Below, one piece after another: positions 16,201 through 24,900 of a stretch of 40,246 nt of DNA (the first letter of the stretch is position 1; every line of letters starts with the position of its first letter). The DNA comes from a virus, in IMG/VR virus record IMGVR_UViG_3300002514_008566, positions 1 to 40,246 of that record; one strand, written 5' to 3'. Both the position numbers and the translations under genes were made by a program. The notes beneath the pieces are model-generated. The model was given only the letters and a program-made list of their open reading frames with translations. It did no database searches and was not told the origin of the DNA.

Positions 16201-17798
16201 TGTCTTTTGAGACCAATCCCGCGGCCATGGCCGAAAATGATTCTAATTTAGGTTTAGTTTATAGTAATGTCGTTGGTGGCGCCCCTACCTTGTGGGCTTT
16301 TTCAAGGGCTATTTCTACGGAACTTTATCACAATAAAGATAAAATATTTGATTCATTAAAAAGAGATTTGCAAGAAAAAATTCTCGGCGTTGGCCAATAT
16401 GACGGCCAAGAGTCAAATAAATTTTTAAATGAAATTTTGCCCATTAAAGAGTTAGTAGTTATTACTGTTCTTATGTATCGATATTATATGGAGTCTGCGT
16501 ATCCTGAATTAAATACTTTATTTAGTTCGACTAAAGATTCACTTAACAAGCAGGCGCAAGCCATGGCCGCAACCATCGAAGGAGATTATCAATATATAGA
16601 GGGCGCCGCCGCCAATGAGCCCGAAGAGCCCCCCGGCTTCTCGAATGAACAGATCCTCAAACAATTTTTAGCGTTGACTGTGCAGATGGCTGCTAACATG
16701 ACAGACCCATCATGGACCACGCCATGGTTCTTGCCCGGCCCAATAACTCCATTTGGGGTTGTTGCTAAGCTGTTGGCAACGAAGTGGGATGAAGATGATG
16801 ATAAGACCACTATCGAAGCAGAAGAAGCATGTCCCCCATTACCAACTTGGTGGGGAGGCGACGAGGATTTAGCGGAAGTGCTGGAAGGCGCCGAAGGAGA
16901 AACCGAACCAACACTACAGCAACTGGGCGTAGACCCAGAGACAATCCAAGAATGGCTAAAACAAATGGCCGCCGACGAGCAGCCTCCAACATACGATGGT
17001 TTTATTTTCCCGCCATACGTCCATGGTCAGCCTCATGAGTTTGAAGGCAAGCTTCCATTCGTTGGTGGGCCCGAAAGCACTGAGACGCCGTATTACGTAC
17101 CTTACGACAGATTAACCGCTGAGGGGAAAGCACGACAATGGCAATATTTTCAAGCATCGTATCTGGGTTTCCCGACACCGCCACCTTTTTATACTAAATA
17201 TAATGCCATAGCGTACGCATGTGCTGCCCAAGAGCAATTCGGATGGACACAGCTCCCATCGAAGTATTTCTCCCAAGGCAATGGCTACAGCAATCATGAT
17301 AAAGAAAAATTGTTCGAGATGGAACCGATGAGTTGGCTGGAGGTTTGTGCTTTCAAGACATTGGGCACGGAAGGTGTTATGAGCCACCGCGGCGGCTTCA
17401 ACGTAACCCTCCCGTTCTGCCCGCTACCGAATCCTGGCCGAAACAACAACTATCGGTTCAGTCAACATGGCTTAGACGGCCACTCCTACCGCAAAATCGT
17501 CGAATCCGCCGTCACCGCCGCCGACACTTGGAATACCTGGAACCAAGCGTGGTATTATTATTTATATGGGTTTGCAGGAAGTGGCGATCCTCGATATGGC
17601 AAGGTCGGCTGTGATTGGGAGGTCTCCATATCGTGGTTGTATCCTGCACTATTTGCCCAGAACGAAGATCGCCCGGGCTGGCACCCCACTATGGACTACA
17701 CCGATACAAATGCACCATGGGTTAACGGAGAAACATCTAAAGTTGTTGAATATTATATGATAGATCCAGATTTAGTCGCCAACTGGCCCGAATCATAA
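10209..17798 (+). CDS. Giant virion protein of unknown function, 2529 residues
   Basis: No family recognised. The N-terminal third is mixed helix with many acidic residues and scattered Cys pairs (CDCIMS, CGPCSP). A single hydrophobic helix of about 20 residues (727-746, LAAFWKLITVLVFAAVFVLL) stands out. The C-terminal 400 residues (from about 2120) are rich in Pro, Trp, Tyr and Gly and use more GC-rich codons than the rest. A long acidic/Pro linker (EEACPPLPTWWGGDEDLAEV) precedes this tail. It sits between hub genes and gp25, so a baseplate or tail-tip part is likely. The lack of long heptad coiled coils and the many Cys, Pro and Trp argue against a tape-measure protein. The ribosome site is weak (GAGAAA). 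A hairpin with a T run follows the stop. Confidence 0.6.
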   Translation: MATENNKQLTEALKILYRRLKKSPEKGENNKSYVAWSPPVGILGQAGYKTGEYVPNQATFIAAENLIFDPLEQTPEQFIASRQKYYGIYGAEATYEEIKGERPPDRWFLQTKTFLSKDEKYYIVPVVYEKIAQNESLKHFFTNPNDPLDKGSKLKIYGAGSILGPGPKSKVFLNSAKIWALEKLAVDLGKSISQDNKREAEKAAFLPVDSHGADGTGAEMAEAWYVDARPKKYQNLFLKVMFDRNWVESLPPRLETCTSDASRTVMLFVKDLERDLRDLEQILYEFNDRILNSRVQVDFDATCAAGKIPKIPEILNSILKLNNKPALSDKSIAALQIGFTETLDLQYIAYSEEPDCLCDKNNISAYFLQKGIEDLKSTPPFDSRTNNGFLFYLPEIIRKYASYLHGEKNKYLFAAQESWLRFVQNFVYPEPEIVFDENQTEEAIWLERMESIKKGTRSVLNMTRDAFLLDPTMVMSPDLRKTVLGATKTESAYIGDDIMMNAIKAEVFNVQSLYKRLLHKVPVMELVKLAATALYKCTAEEKLKKELCKAILKSMPRVEVETRLIPCLRQAGPEGQLAVASLGGAISSRQNSIYAQARARFPEKFPASAAAKTEGQMAAVNDLYCNDPALQKSLGRAPDDMSEELLAWLENTSGNVICDCIMSIYSPVQQILDFVEEAYDGVVDIVDTVGQNRARSLENTTTVSFKTLVKPCEKTTDRVQSFGDEMLAAFWKLITVLVFAAVFVLLNNVKKSVLGGLLRDVCNAAKSPWDLLDPTDMIMSSPLWVDKGYLELKAKYEKLKTISGLNGDIQNLIEAIKELGKGFSPSEMKRLFTTDCGDNSFDVGFAKAAKIFEDNGIVSDACIEGPTPTTPTDAAVLAEEKMNAADLGDANHDPLDIPPLCPAPACGPGAVKDFLSGVGGQIDPTLWDDAIEKWDEANAKIADLCDPKTVSTLADSLDADSIIKLAEKDQDTLIKDITDILPLLDANKLEEMMPPLFCGPCSPRKVGQKPLMSSQTHPTQLYLLEQFNNNLFKTTGQLFNVDINAYKTIMLGTGDKFGTYLEVYNEVKGKHMPSELELEAMVENKQLDAIAEANRKIQAEVVKLLSEKDKGEEEFVAKGLLSALETTTGTNQTIVTNEPEYRLFIYDIPASSNEILLAFNFSGNTITTKGIKTEALQIKIVVRNKLNKVIEYEWPDPEDSEVHHLKDFNENDLSIGFFKNLGEKIPAMNTLVAANAFAALLGAESTSLTQHYPLIINLIFETILTQSTHHDLFKSAVFDKIPLTDQEVKKSCQEGSGATPLFDVEKITNDVSKAREALECVVSMFATPDAPQIALMYGIYKSIAKVCIVEEYLKNIFAFGFVRISDITESDMYMPLLTNNIINAVQTSIGADGYNNLLDYSSKIINGRQQLGEEFESLPMVQVPGGLGPIEEVRPSEECLGILIKEAAREVNDVLDDRIQSIADPKWIKKFYTYAEVDEPQPQEVLESRLLNYATLSSPEYWSPNLFPVSQGGTLDNLSAMRYIGQGSTDTPYAWPTTPVNNLLEKHSAWPSRGKNTINEDLPWEGGLFFQPYIRLKSKLEVEDENEPAEEARLETALNKFWTKFKEENARKRVLENFNWPKSPDPDHFAHNAINAMIDKVDAERHPGSGGEIFVPPVLLKDCPTFKAFWNILFNPHANASHWKSTKPFTALVSSHYLNKNPAIQEEYDAYYYWQKKDHGTTAANEKYHWLNRGTTSPDFAIDMAQEAEAIARNTAAIADAQHIIDWRNPTKNPLVYLEGNLIGGYTFPVPPRHGAPYHPPRLNSLGQLNSSPTKIIPNDMFSSNVDIFALAKEIKIGAMSYTENENIFLGSLRNFLHTDLGVIATTEDQEGHYTEGEHSVYMPKKYWYGDAAAFWYRVRDIILDSPYDTWFDFTLGMRLNLLFPIDENAESNVFSVAQAAMDSEDFSKYNKEKMFVWEKSPGDRYLCLPLESVEHDYAPTEDITDFWVDINNHIEQMSFETNPAAMAENDSNLGLVYSNVVGGAPTLWAFSRAISTELYHNKDKIFDSLKRDLQEKILGVGQYDGQESNKFLNEILPIKELVVITVLMYRYYMESAYPELNTLFSSTKDSLNKQAQAMAATIEGDYQYIEGAAANEPEEPPGFSNEQILKQFLALTVQMAANMTDPSWTTPWFLPGPITPFGVVAKLLATKWDEDDDKTTIEAEEACPPLPTWWGGDEDLAEVLEGAEGETEPTLQQLGVDPETIQEWLKQMAADEQPPTYDGFIFPPYVHGQPHEFEGKLPFVGGPESTETPYYVPYDRLTAEGKARQWQYFQASYLGFPTPPPFYTKYNAIAYACAAQEQFGWTQLPSKYFSQGNGYSNHDKEKLFEMEPMSWLEVCAFKTLGTEGVMSHRGGFNVTLPFCPLPNPGRNNNYRFSQHGLDGHSYRKIVESAVTAADTWNTWNQAWYYYLYGFAGSGDPRYGKVGCDWEVSISWLYPALFAQNEDRPGWHPTMDYTDTNAPWVNGETSKVVEYYMIDPDLVANWPES

Positions 17799-17827
17799 TT
17801 CGACTCCGGAGCCACTAATCTACAGTG

Positions 17828-17849
17828 CGGTTAGTATAACTGATTTTTT
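17828..17849 (+). terminator. Probable rho-independent terminator
   Basis: CGGTTA-GTA-TAACTG can form a six-pair stem (one G-U) with a three-base loop, followed by A and six T. It lies 30 bases after the giant gene and about 50 before gp25, in the largest intergenic gap of the window, where transcript separation would make sense. The stem is short, so termination may be partial. Confidence 0.5.
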
Positions 17850-17862
17850 ATGGCTATTATTG

Positions 17863-17888
17863 TGTAAATATCTATTTATTAAAAAGGA
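17863..17888 (+). promoter_or_regulatory. Candidate late promoter and ribosome site before gp25
   Basis: TGTAAATA (one base from the T4 late box TATAAATA) at 17863-17870 runs into CTATTTATT at 17872-17880, then AAAGGA eight to thirteen bases before the gp25 ATG. The CTAWTTAWT form recurs before the genes at 36546 and 40110. Start of transcription is not shown by sequence alone. Confidence 0.4.
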
Positions 17889-17895
17889 ATAAAAT

Positions 17896-18294
17896 ATGTC
17901 AGTTGGCTTTTCTCCAAAATTACCTTTACAGCCCGATCCAGTTGATGGATTTTATAAATTGAATAAAACTTTGGGGGAGGTTGCAAAACAAAATTTAAAA
18001 ATGATTATATTAACAACACCTGGAGAGCGCATGATGCGCCCACATTTTGGTGTTGGCGCCCGAAATTACTTGTTTGACACAGGAGAAGAGACATACCAAT
18101 CATTAACTGCTGAAATACTTAAACAAGTACGAAAATATTTGCCTTTTATAGAAATTATTGATATCGCTTTAGGTGACGCCGCAGAAATAAATAATAGTAC
18201 ATCAGCACACACCATAGGGCTTCAAGTCGTATATCATATTCCAAATTTAAATTTAAATGATACTTTAGAAGTAGTTGTTTCTAGTAATGCGTAG
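17896..18294 (+). CDS. gp25-like baseplate wedge protein
   Basis: 132 residues, the usual length for the gp25/GPW family of contractile tails. The core signature is NLKMIILTTPGERMMRPHFG followed by VGARNYLFDT (residues about 33-65), with the conserved PGER and FG. This small protein is a central wedge component in T4 phage and in related type VI secretion and R-type tail machines, joining gp6 and the sheath-proximal baseplate. It is followed 26 bases later by the gp6 homologue, matching the usual gp25-gp6 order. Identification is confident. Confidence 0.92.
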   Translation: MSVGFSPKLPLQPDPVDGFYKLNKTLGEVAKQNLKMIILTTPGERMMRPHFGVGARNYLFDTGEETYQSLTAEILKQVRKYLPFIEIIDIALGDAAEINNSTSAHTIGLQVVYHIPNLNLNDTLEVVVSSNA

Positions 18295-18320
18295 CTAAAT
18301 CGATAGAGGAAAAAATAAAG

Positions 18321-20111
18321 ATGCCACAAAAGAAGCCAGCCATAAATTATACTAGTAGAGATTTTGAATCAATTAGATCAGATTTAGAATCCTATGTAAA
18401 AAGATATTACCCAGATAATTTCAAAGATTTTACTGAGGCCTCCTTTGGTTCTTTAATGCTGGATACGGTTTCTTATGTCGGAGATATTTTATCTTTTTAT
18501 GTAGATTATCAAGCCAATGAGTCGTACTTAGCCACCGCTAATGAATTTCAAAATATATTAAAATTAAGTTCGGAGCTTGGTTACAAATATAGGCCCCACC
18601 CATCTTCTTTTGGAGTGTGCAATTTTTATATAACAGTTCCAGCAGAAACTAATTTTCCTTCACCAGATGAGGATTATAAGCCCATACTTAAAAAAGGATC
18701 AACTTTCTATTCTGTTTCAAATACTATTTTCACTTTATTAGAGGATGTAAATTTTTCAAAAAGCACCAATCCGATTGTATTAGCAGAACAAGATGGAGAC
18801 TCAGGAGCCCCCATTTCATATGCAATCCGCGCCGCCGGCCAAGTCGTCTCCGGTGAAACGGCAGTCCAAGACGTTACAATTGGGCCATTTCAAAGATTTT
18901 TAAGAATTGCCATAAATGGACAAAACGTTAGCGAAATAGTTTCTGTTTTTGATGCCAATGGAAATCAGTACTTTGAAGTTGATTATCTTACACAAAATGT
19001 AATATACGTTCCAGTTTTAAATAGGGACACCAATTCAGATACAGTCCCGTATATATTAAAACCATTATCAGTCTCCCGTCGATTTATGGTTGATAATACT
19101 CCAAATGGTGTTTATTTACAATTTGGGTATGGAAGCCAAGAGGCTCCAATAGCCCTTAAGGATCCCGCAGATGTTGTGTTGCAGCTACATGGTAAAGATT
19201 ACGTTTCGGATACTTCGTTTGACCCGTCAATATTAAACGAGACTGATAAATTAGGTGTTACCCCAGCGGATACTGTTTTAACAATAATCTATAGAATTAA
19301 CACCAACGATAATGCCAACTCCGCAGCCAACACTATAACAAAAGTTGGCACTGCAAATTTTCAGTTTAACGCACAAGAGACTTTGACCACATCTAAGAAA
19401 AATGCTGTAATTAATAGTTTATCAGTTCTGAATGAAGAGCCTATTATTGGTGATATGGCGCTAACAGGCCCAGACGAACTAAAACATCGCGCGATTGGTA
19501 ATTTTGCTGCACAATATAGAGCCGTGACAAAACAAGATTATATTAGTATAGCTTATAATATGCCTTCGAAATATGGAAAACTTAAAAGGTGTACCATTGA
19601 ACTAGATTCTGATTCCTATAATCAGCGAAATCTTAATATATATGTTATTTCCGAAGACACTGATAGTAAGCTGGTTACAAGCAATGGCACCCTTAAGGGC
19701 AATTTAAAAACATGGATTAATCAATATAAAATGATTAATGATACAGTTGACATATTGGATGCTAAGATCGCCAACATAGGCATCGAATTTAAAGCATTGG
19801 CTTTTCCTGGTGTTAATAAATACGATGTTTTAAACGAAAGCATAGCAGTTTTACAAGGCGTTTTTGCAAAAACATTTTATATAGGCGAGCCATTATTGAT
19901 AACTGATGTTTATCAAACTTTAAAATCGGTGCCCGACGTAATGGATGTCATTAATGTTGATATCGTGGTAAAATCCGGCGCCGCCTATGCAGACTCACCA
20001 ATAAGCATCGAGGATGCCATGTCTTCTGATGGGAGATATGTTACTCCGCCATCCGATACCATTTTTGAGATTAAGATACCCGACTCAGATATACTAGGAA
20101 CAATATTATAA
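18321..20111 (+). CDS. gp6-like baseplate wedge protein (baseplate J family)
   Basis: 596 residues, close to T4 gp6 (660). The N-terminus INYTSRDFESIRSDLESYV and the following DFTEASFGSLMLDTVSYVGD and LSFYVDYQANESYL are typical of gp6/J proteins. The middle has HRAIGNFAAQYRAVTKQDYI and MPSKYGKLKRC (residues about 390-420), the second conserved block. Gp6 dimers form the inner ring that holds the wedge together and triggers contraction. AGAGGAAAA precedes the ATG; the TAA overlaps the next ATG as TAATG, so the next gene is translationally coupled. Confidence 0.92.
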   Translation: MPQKKPAINYTSRDFESIRSDLESYVKRYYPDNFKDFTEASFGSLMLDTVSYVGDILSFYVDYQANESYLATANEFQNILKLSSELGYKYRPHPSSFGVCNFYITVPAETNFPSPDEDYKPILKKGSTFYSVSNTIFTLLEDVNFSKSTNPIVLAEQDGDSGAPISYAIRAAGQVVSGETAVQDVTIGPFQRFLRIAINGQNVSEIVSVFDANGNQYFEVDYLTQNVIYVPVLNRDTNSDTVPYILKPLSVSRRFMVDNTPNGVYLQFGYGSQEAPIALKDPADVVLQLHGKDYVSDTSFDPSILNETDKLGVTPADTVLTIIYRINTNDNANSAANTITKVGTANFQFNAQETLTTSKKNAVINSLSVLNEEPIIGDMALTGPDELKHRAIGNFAAQYRAVTKQDYISIAYNMPSKYGKLKRCTIELDSDSYNQRNLNIYVISEDTDSKLVTSNGTLKGNLKTWINQYKMINDTVDILDAKIANIGIEFKALAFPGVNKYDVLNESIAVLQGVFAKTFYIGEPLLITDVYQTLKSVPDVMDVINVDIVVKSGAAYADSPISIEDAMSSDGRYVTPPSDTIFEIKIPDSDILGTIL

Positions 20112-21991
20112 TGGCCATTAAAAGATATACAGCAGACGCGGATACAACAATAACAAACGCCTATAAAGCAAATTTGTCTACTCGTGGTGTAAGTGGGAAT
20201 ATGGGACAGTCAGATGTACTTGAAGTATTTTCGATTTATGCACAAGCTAGCACTTCATCTTCCGAATTAGAGAGAATCCTTATTAAATTCCCATCCACCG
20301 GAACAACTGCTGGCTATATTTCTTATGACAGGAGCCAAGGAAATATTCCAGCATCAGGCAGCGTTTCTTTTTATTTAAGAATGTTTAGTGCTAAACACTC
20401 ACAAACAGTTCCAAAAAATTTCAATTTAATTGTTTCTGCGGTGTCCCGAACTTGGCAAGAAGGCCTAGGCCTCGATATGGAAGAATATTCCGACGAGGAC
20501 GAAGCCAATTGGATTTATGCAAGCGATACGGACGTTGCAGCTAGCGCTTCAATAACAAGCGTAGCCACAGCGTCAGCTGCTGGTGAAACAATTACTTTAA
20601 CCGGCGCGTCGGCCAACTATTTGTTTACTGCCACAGCATCCTGGGACACGTCGCTCGGCGGCGCCTGGACAGCCAATTATTTCTTGACAGGCACTAGCGA
20701 AGCAGCCATGGCCACCAACATTCAGACAATAATTAATAACTCTGCGAGCGCTGATTTTTCAGCCTCTGTGGATTCTGCTGTGGTAACAATTTATGCAGCA
20801 GCTGCTGGTACCACAGCTAACACCAACACATTGACTAGTAGTTTAGCCGCCTTTGTCACCGTAACTGGATCACAGGAGGGCGCCAACGCCCTTTTTACAG
20901 GCGGGTCTGCTTATACTGCGTGGGCCACCGAAGGCGGCGACTATTATGCAGACGCCTCTTCTTCTTTTACCGCCTCTTTTGACACCGGTTTCGAGGATAT
21001 GGAATTAGATATTACTCCGCTCGTTGAACAATGGATTAACAGTTCCGGAGGTATTTTAGGTTCAAAATCAAATTACGGTGTTGGTATTCAGTTGTCTTCA
21101 ACCGAAGAAGACACAACTAATTCATATTATACTAAAAAATTCTTTGCTAGAGGATCACAATTTTTCTTTAAGAGGCCTGTCCTTGAGGCGCGCTGGGACT
21201 CTTCTAAAAGAGATAATCGGGGAAATTTTTATTATAGTAGTTCGCTGGCCCCAGCTGCTGACAATTTAAATACAATTTATCTTTATAACTATGTCCGCGG
21301 CCAATTAAAAAATATTCCGGCGATTGGGACAGGAAACATTTATATTAGCATCTATTCGGGTTCCTCTGATAATGCGTCACCTTCTGGATCAAAATTAGTA
21401 TTAAGCGCCGGCGGCGGTGTCTCTAGTGATCTTTATAATGTAACTGGTGGGTATGTATCAACTGGGATATATTCCGCCTCTTTTGCTTACACGGGCTCCA
21501 CTTCTTTAACTAGAATATTTGATGTTTGGCACAGTGGGAGCACGCAATATTTCACGGGCACGATTGAACCCAAAAGTTTAAACCAGGGATGGCCCGGTCA
21601 TGGCTATAGCCCGAGCCAACAATACGTATCAAAGATTACCAATTTAAAGTCTTCTTATTCAAATACAAACACAGTAGCTAGATTTAGATTGTATACACGC
21701 AAGAAAGATTGGAATCCAAACATTTATACCGTAGCGTCTGTTGTTGCACCTATTGATTTGGTTCAAGACGCCTATTATAAAGTGGTTCGGGTTGATGACG
21801 GGACAGAAGCAATCTCTTACGGAACCGGCAGCGCCAACCAAACAAGAATATCATACGACATTAGCGGAAGTTATTTTGATATAGACATGTCATTGTTAGA
21901 GCCGGACAATACATATGCAATTAAATTCGTTTATTATCTCAATAGCCAATATACTGAGCAACCAGAAGAATTTATATTTAGAGTAGATTAA
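20111..21991 (+). CDS. DNRLRE-like beta-structural virion protein with inserted domain
   Basis: 626 residues. The frame resembles DNRLRE-type extracellular beta domains: ERILIKFPSTG (54-64), SVSFYLRMFSA, VSRTWQEGLGLDMEEY, then GGDYY, MELDITPLVEQWINSS, NYGVGIQLSS, and FFARGSQFFFKRPVLEARWD. Between NWIYAS and AYTAWATEGGDYY there is a low-complexity Ala/Ser/Thr-rich segment of about 125 residues (139-265, ending in SQEGANALFTGG) that looks inserted. The C-terminal half is a further beta-rich region without a known motif. Its place after gp6 is where T4 carries gp7/gp8, so a peripheral baseplate or host-contact role is likely. It overlaps gp6 by one base. Confidence 0.6.
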   Translation: MAIKRYTADADTTITNAYKANLSTRGVSGNMGQSDVLEVFSIYAQASTSSSELERILIKFPSTGTTAGYISYDRSQGNIPASGSVSFYLRMFSAKHSQTVPKNFNLIVSAVSRTWQEGLGLDMEEYSDEDEANWIYASDTDVAASASITSVATASAAGETITLTGASANYLFTATASWDTSLGGAWTANYFLTGTSEAAMATNIQTIINNSASADFSASVDSAVVTIYAAAAGTTANTNTLTSSLAAFVTVTGSQEGANALFTGGSAYTAWATEGGDYYADASSSFTASFDTGFEDMELDITPLVEQWINSSGGILGSKSNYGVGIQLSSTEEDTTNSYYTKKFFARGSQFFFKRPVLEARWDSSKRDNRGNFYYSSSLAPAADNLNTIYLYNYVRGQLKNIPAIGTGNIYISIYSGSSDNASPSGSKLVLSAGGGVSSDLYNVTGGYVSTGIYSASFAYTGSTSLTRIFDVWHSGSTQYFTGTIEPKSLNQGWPGHGYSPSQQYVSKITNLKSSYSNTNTVARFRLYTRKKDWNPNIYTVASVVAPIDLVQDAYYKVVRVDDGTEAISYGTGSANQTRISYDISGSYFDIDMSLLEPDNTYAIKFVYYLNSQYTEQPEEFIFRVD

Positions 21992-21992
21992 T

Positions 21993-24900
21993 ATGAGCAC
22001 AAATTATAAAAAATTATTTGGTCAAAAAGATATTATTTTAACAAATGAGAGCAGAGAAGCGTTAGGGTCTGAAGTAGAATCTGTTGCGTATATGACAGAA
22101 TATTTCAACAAGAAAGAAAAATTTATTCCCCCTATTGATTTTTCTCAGCCGAAACATTTTGCTCGCTTTGGGTCCGCAGAAAAATATTATATTGACGCAA
22201 TCGATTCAATTTATAAGACATATCCTTATGATGGCTCGCTAAAAGAACGCATCCAATGGGAATTAAGTTCATCTTATTTAGATCTTTATATTTTTGAAAA
22301 TAATTATCCTCGAACTAATGGGTACGTTGTTTTTTCTAGTGAAGGATGGGGCACCCAAGCGGCTTTATCGGACGGATACGGGGCCCCACCCACATCTTCA
22401 TATGAATATATTTCTATACAGGGCGGCCCAAACACTTCCCAAAGAACAAAAGGAAAAGATATTCAAGATATCACTGGTGACTACAAAAGCGGCTATGCAA
22501 ATATATGGGAGCCTTCTAAAAATAGAGAATCAAATCTTAAAATAGGTGGCATTGATGGTAATACCGTTGAATTTTGGTTGAAAAAAGATGAATTTTTAGG
22601 TGCCTCATTAACTAATCAAGAAGTACTTTTTGATTTATATACAAACAATTTTGCCTCTTCAAGCGCAAACTATGGACGCCTGACTATAGAATTAACATCG
22701 GCCGCGAGCGGCAGTCCTTTTAAAGCTACTTATATGTCTGGCACCTCTGGTTTTTCAAATGAAATAATCGGCAGTAATATAACAGTTTCATCGGTGACAG
22801 ACAATAGTTGGCATCACTATGCATTCACTTTTAAGAACACTGGTAGCAACATTGAAGTTAATTTATTTGTTGACGGGGTATGTGATGAAACCATCATCAC
22901 CGGCTCATCGATTGATTATGTTAGCGGCAACATTAATGCAGTTATAGGCGCCTTGGCCACGGCCCCCTCTGGCACCAACTATCCTACTTTGGGATGGGGC
23001 AAGCTATCCGGCTCGTTAGATGAATTCAGATTTTGGAAAACCGCGCGCACATCTCAACAAGTTGGTAGATATTATATTGAGCCAATTGGAGGCGGCACGA
23101 ATACAGATGACGCCAACACTGCGCTAGGGATATATTATAAGTTTAATGAAGGCATTACACTGACATCCTCAGTTGATAATACTGTTTTAGATTATTCCGG
23201 AAGAATTAGTAATGGTAACTTTATAGGATACAATTCTTCTGCTCGAAGTACTAATTCTGCTATGGTTGAATCAGGAAAAGTTACAAAAGAATTTAAAGAC
23301 CCAATTTTGTATAGTTTCCACCCAGAGGTCCTCACCCTTAGAGAAACAAAAAAGAACGAAGGGCAAGTTTATGATTATTCAAACAATGCAGCGATTTATC
23401 ATACATTGCCAAATTGGATTTTGGATGAGGATGAAAACAAGGAACACACTCCATTAAGAAACCTTACTCAAATTATTGGTAGTTACTTTGATTCTTTAGC
23501 AAATCAAGTATGGGCCCTTCCAAAATTAAAACATAAAAATTATTTAAGCTCAAGCTTTAAGACCTTTCCATTTTCTGATAGGTTATTAGAATCTGTTGGC
23601 TTTTCGTATTTTCCTGAATTATTTTCTGATGCCACCGCGCTAGCACAGTTTAGAAATAGAGAAGATAAATCACTTTTCAAACAAAAACTATATGAGGTTA
23701 AGAACCTCATTTATCAAAATATATATAATAATATTGTCTATATTTATAAGACCAAAGGAACAGAGAAGTCTTTTAGAAATCTTATTCGTTGCTTTGGGTT
23801 CGACAACGAAGTTTATAAAATAAATTTATATGGCAACCGCGTAACTTATCAACTAAAAGATAATTATAAATCAATAGCAGAATTCAAAAAATACATAAAT
23901 TTTACATTAACTGGAACATACGGAGCAACAGTGTTTCCAGTTTCTTCAAGCAATAATCCGAACTCTACATCATTCATCTCTGGAACAACCAACGAGCGCG
24001 ATTATATGGCGCTTACAATGGAAACAGAAACTGCATTCCCGATCCGCCATAGCATGGCAGATTCTAATACGGCAGTCCAATCCAGTGAGGGTTCAAGTAA
24101 GTCTTTTAGAGCATATGAGCCGTTTAGAACCGCCTCTCTTTTCGGAATGCACCAGGTGGGTGGGACTACCGAGAATGATTTAACATGGGCAGCAACCGAC
24201 TATGCAAATTTTCAAGTTTATGCCATCAGAGATAGCGATTTTTCAAAGAGATGTTATTTTAAATTAACCGGTGTCGGATCAACAACTATGCCGACTCTAA
24301 CAAGCAGCTATTTTGATGAAGTATTCGATGACACCCGCTGGACTTTTTCTGTGGCGATCCGGCCCAATATTTATCCATCGGCAGATCTTCCGTCTGCTAG
24401 CAGCACCAATGTTACTTCAACTGGCTACCAAGTAGAATTTTATGGAGTAGAAAAAGTATTAGACACCACTAAAAATGAATTTTTCTTAACATCCACCATC
24501 AGTGCCACAGATGGCCAAAGGTTTCTTAACAATCCAAAAAGTATTTATATCGGAGCCCACCGCCTTAACTTTTCTGGTTCGCTGCAAGAACAATCGGATG
24601 GAAATATTTCGTCCACTAGAGTTTGGTTATCACACTTAGCCACAGGCACAATACAGCAGCATGCCCAGGACGTACAAAATTATGGAGTGCCAAGCCCTTA
24701 TAAAAGTGCATATCTATATCAAACTTCGATGGCTGGAACTCGCGTACCAGAAATTCATACACTAGCATTAAATTGGACTTTTGATACTTTAACTGGTTCT
24801 GATTCCAGCGGCGAATTTATTGGGGAAGATTTTTCATCTGGTTCTACCAGTCTACAAAACCGCTATAATTGGATCGGAAACATTATAGGCAAACAGTATT

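Noticed and set aside
16829-17614. Extra + strand frames rich in Arg (such as 16829-17038 and 17333-17614)
   Set aside because: They are alternate-frame shadows created by the GC-rich end of the giant gene; no family motifs and no ribosome sites.
10209-17798. Tape-measure protein for the 2529-residue gene
   Set aside because: It has a membrane helix and great length, but many Cys, Trp and Pro and no long helical or repeat pattern, and it sits between hub and gp25 genes.
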